DNA from: Phycisphaerae bacterium
GTDB taxonomy: Bacteria > Planctomycetota > Phycisphaerae > UBA1845 > PWPN01
Direction: 5' to 3'
Assembly: GCA_012719955.1 (NCBI GenBank)
Contig: JAAXZI010000057.1
Location: 1-33,687, forward strand
Length of the DNA stretch: 33,687 nucleotides
The notes beneath the pieces are model-generated. The model did no database searches. It had not been told where the DNA came from and saw only the letters and a list, made by a program, of their open reading frames with translations. A program made the position numbers and the translations under genes. This document shows positions 32,198 to 33,687 of this stretch, piece by piece; within the stretch, counting starts at the first letter, position 1; the number at the start of each line of letters is the position of its first letter.

Positions 32198-33469
32198 TCA
32201 CTTGTTGCTCAATACTTCTTCTTCCGCTCCGGCTTCCGGCACGCCCAGGGCGGAGTGGGCCCATCGGGCCGGCACGCGCATGCCCAGCTCATTCACCGCC
32301 ACGCTGAGCACGCCGGCCAGTTCGCGCAGGTCGCGGGGCGGCTCAAGTTGCCGCCGGAAATAGGGCACCGGTATCCCCGGCCCAAAGCGCACCCGCGTGA
32401 TGGGCCCCAGAATATCCCGGCGGATGGTCCGACCTTCCTTCACGATGTCGTCCTGCCGCAGTTCCAGCCGGACCTGGTTGTGGATCTGGGCGGTCGAAAA
32501 CGTGCCGGTCTGGCCGCTTGTTTCCACCGTCAGCGTTTCACCCAGCCAGGCCTTGCTCATCTCGCGATTCATGAAGTTGCAGATGTTCTCGTACGGCGGC
32601 GGGGCGGTGCCCTTGTTGGCCTCCAGTAATTCCAGTTCCACCGCCTTGCTGAAGATGCCGGCCGCATCCGATCCCAGCGTCTCCAGCATGCGCAGCAGCT
32701 CGCGCTTCTCCTCGGCGGTGGCCGATGGTTCATAGCGGGCGATGCGCAACGGCATCCCGAAGATCTCCGCAAAGACCAGCCAGTCTTTCATCGCAAAGTG
32801 CTTGCCCAGGTAGGCCAGTGCGCTCACCCTCAACAGCCCGCCGCGCATGGGATGTCCGGAGACAGCCTGGGGCGAGTGGATCACGAACTTGCCCGGGGGC
32901 AGTTCGATCCCGTCCACCGGCTGATCGCGGGTGAGAACTCGCACCTTGCCCAGCCCGTCGAACGTCAGCCGTTCAAAGGGGATCGGCACCACATCCACCA
33001 GCCGCAACTCGCGCCCGCGGGGTTCCCACACGTTTTCCGCCACGGCAATGTTTCGCCCGACGGCCAGGGCCAGGTGCTGCAGGGCCACGTCGAACCCGTC
33101 AATGCTCGCCAACACCTCTCTGGCGTAAGCAGCCGCTTCGTCCGCGGCCACCTGGTCCACGGCATCGCACACCTCCGCCGCCGACAGAATCTGCCATCGC
33201 AACCCAGTCACCGCGAGCCGGCGGGTATTGGCCACGCAGTAAAGATGCGCGTCCTTCTCCTCCATCTGTTCGTACAATGCCAAAGCCTGCTCCACCGCGC
33301 CCTCGTCAGCGTCTCGCAGGATGGCCACCAACCTCGCTGGCGTCAGCCCGTCCGCCGGATAGTTGCGCCAGGTGTCCAAGGCTTCGGCGGTCACCACCTG
33401 CCCCGGCCGAGGCCGCGCCACCTGACCACGTTTCCGAATCGCATTGACTATTCGTTGTGCAAAATTCAC
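32198..33469 (-). CDS. Mu-like portal protein (DUF935, gp29 family)
   Basis: The 423-residue protein matches DUF935 portal proteins: LTPARLVAILRDADEGAVEQ, ALYEQMEEKDAHLYCVANTR, GLRWQIL, VAENVWEPRGRELRLVDVVP, FVIHSPQAVSGHPMRGGLLR, the helical KDWLVFAEIFGMPLRIARYE, and a C-terminal half with MSKAWLGETLTVETSGQTG. The portal forms the ring through which DNA enters the head. In Mu it is followed by gpF, gpG and gpI; here none of these follows directly. Start ATG at 33469 is preceded by GGAGG at somewhat long spacing. The terminase gene would be expected beyond the right edge. Confidence 0.9.
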   Translation of the reverse strand: MNFAQRIVNAIRKRGQVARPRPGQVVTAEALDTWRNYPADGLTPARLVAILRDADEGAVEQALALYEQMEEKDAHLYCVANTRRLAVTGLRWQILSAAEVCDAVDQVAADEAAAYAREVLASIDGFDVALQHLALAVGRNIAVAENVWEPRGRELRLVDVVPIPFERLTFDGLGKVRVLTRDQPVDGIELPPGKFVIHSPQAVSGHPMRGGLLRVSALAYLGKHFAMKDWLVFAEIFGMPLRIARYEPSATAEEKRELLRMLETLGSDAAGIFSKAVELELLEANKGTAPPPYENICNFMNREMSKAWLGETLTVETSGQTGTFSTAQIHNQVRLELRQDDIVKEGRTIRRDILGPITRVRFGPGIPVPYFRRQLEPPRDLRELAGVLSVAVNELGMRVPARWAHSALGVPEAGAEEEVLSNK

Positions 33470-33479
33470 AGGAAGAGCC

Positions 33480-33687
33480 TCCGGTTTGGTTCTTTGTTCT
33501 TGGTCCTTTGTCCTTAGTTCTTTGTCCCTCGTCCTTTGTCCTTGGTTCTTTGCCCTTGGGCCCTGGTCCCTGGTTTTGGTCCTTGGGTTCTGTGGCTTTA
33601 GTCCCTGGTTTTTGTCCTTCGTCCTTCGTTCTACGCCCTTTGCCCCATGTCCCCCATGTCCCCCTGTCTCCTTGTCCCCGTGTCTCC
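33480..33687. repeat. Low-complexity TTTGTCC / CCTTGGT minisatellite, runs off right edge
   Basis: Over 200 bp of degenerate 7-8-mers: TTCTTGGTCC, TTTGTCC, TTCTTTG, CCTTGGG, then CCCCATGTCC and TTGTCCCCGTGTCTCC. The strand shown is pyrimidine and T/G rich. It lies upstream of the portal gene and carries no gene. Confidence 0.75.

Overview
The window looks like a chromosomal segment from a planctomycete, most likely a Phycisphaerae-type lineage. The grounds are high GC, many secreted or lipoprotein genes of planctomycete style, a planctomycete-type tyrosine integrase, BtpA-family and D,D-peptidase genes, and intergenic regions filled with short dispersed repeats. The taxonomic call is inference; no rRNA gene is present.

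Region 1 (1-7.3 kb) is an accessory, mobile-element-like zone. It holds the end of a CRISPR array at the left edge, a 45-residue lipoprotein, and a minus-strand operon. That operon encodes an Asn-Gly-rich protein (best read from an ATA start) and a RecB/Cas4-type PD-(D/E)XK nuclease with four iron-sulfur cysteines. Further right come a structured intergenic region, a tyrosine integrase with a frameshift inside its catalytic domain, a tRNA-Ser(TGA), and a class-C beta-lactamase-like lipoprotein. The tRNA 3' end is duplicated 1,965 bp downstream, so the lipoprotein gene lies between att-like direct repeats.

Region 2 (7.3-22.3 kb) is mostly ordinary chromosome: a secreted beta-helix/CBM6 protein, sucA and sucB (2-oxoglutarate dehydrogenase E1 and E2), an SMP-30 gluconolactonase-like protein, a tiny XRE regulator, an LD-carboxypeptidase/BtpA pair, a GroES-like protein, a methyltransferase, an exported redoxin, a UVR-motif protein and a secreted protein with nine 14-residue repeats. 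The E2 lacks a visible E3-binding domain. Two copies of a non-coding inverted-repeat element flank the gluconolactonase/XRE pair, and one fills the gap between two convergent stop codons almost exactly.

Region 3 (22.5-33.7 kb) is a minus-strand Mu-like head-gene series: DUF935 portal, Mu I-like protease/scaffold, a decoration-type protein, gpT-like capsid and DUF1320 (gp36). Between portal and protease lie 6.5 kb of cell-envelope genes on both strands: a VanX-type dipeptidase, a phosphoesterase/beta-propeller protein, a GT39-like membrane protein and an amidase lipoprotein. No tail gene follows gp36. This suggests an interrupted or decayed prophage, or a domesticated head cluster; the window ends just upstream of the portal gene, so terminase cannot be assessed. 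Heptamer/octamer minisatellites occur here and one lies inside the membrane protein's reading frame.
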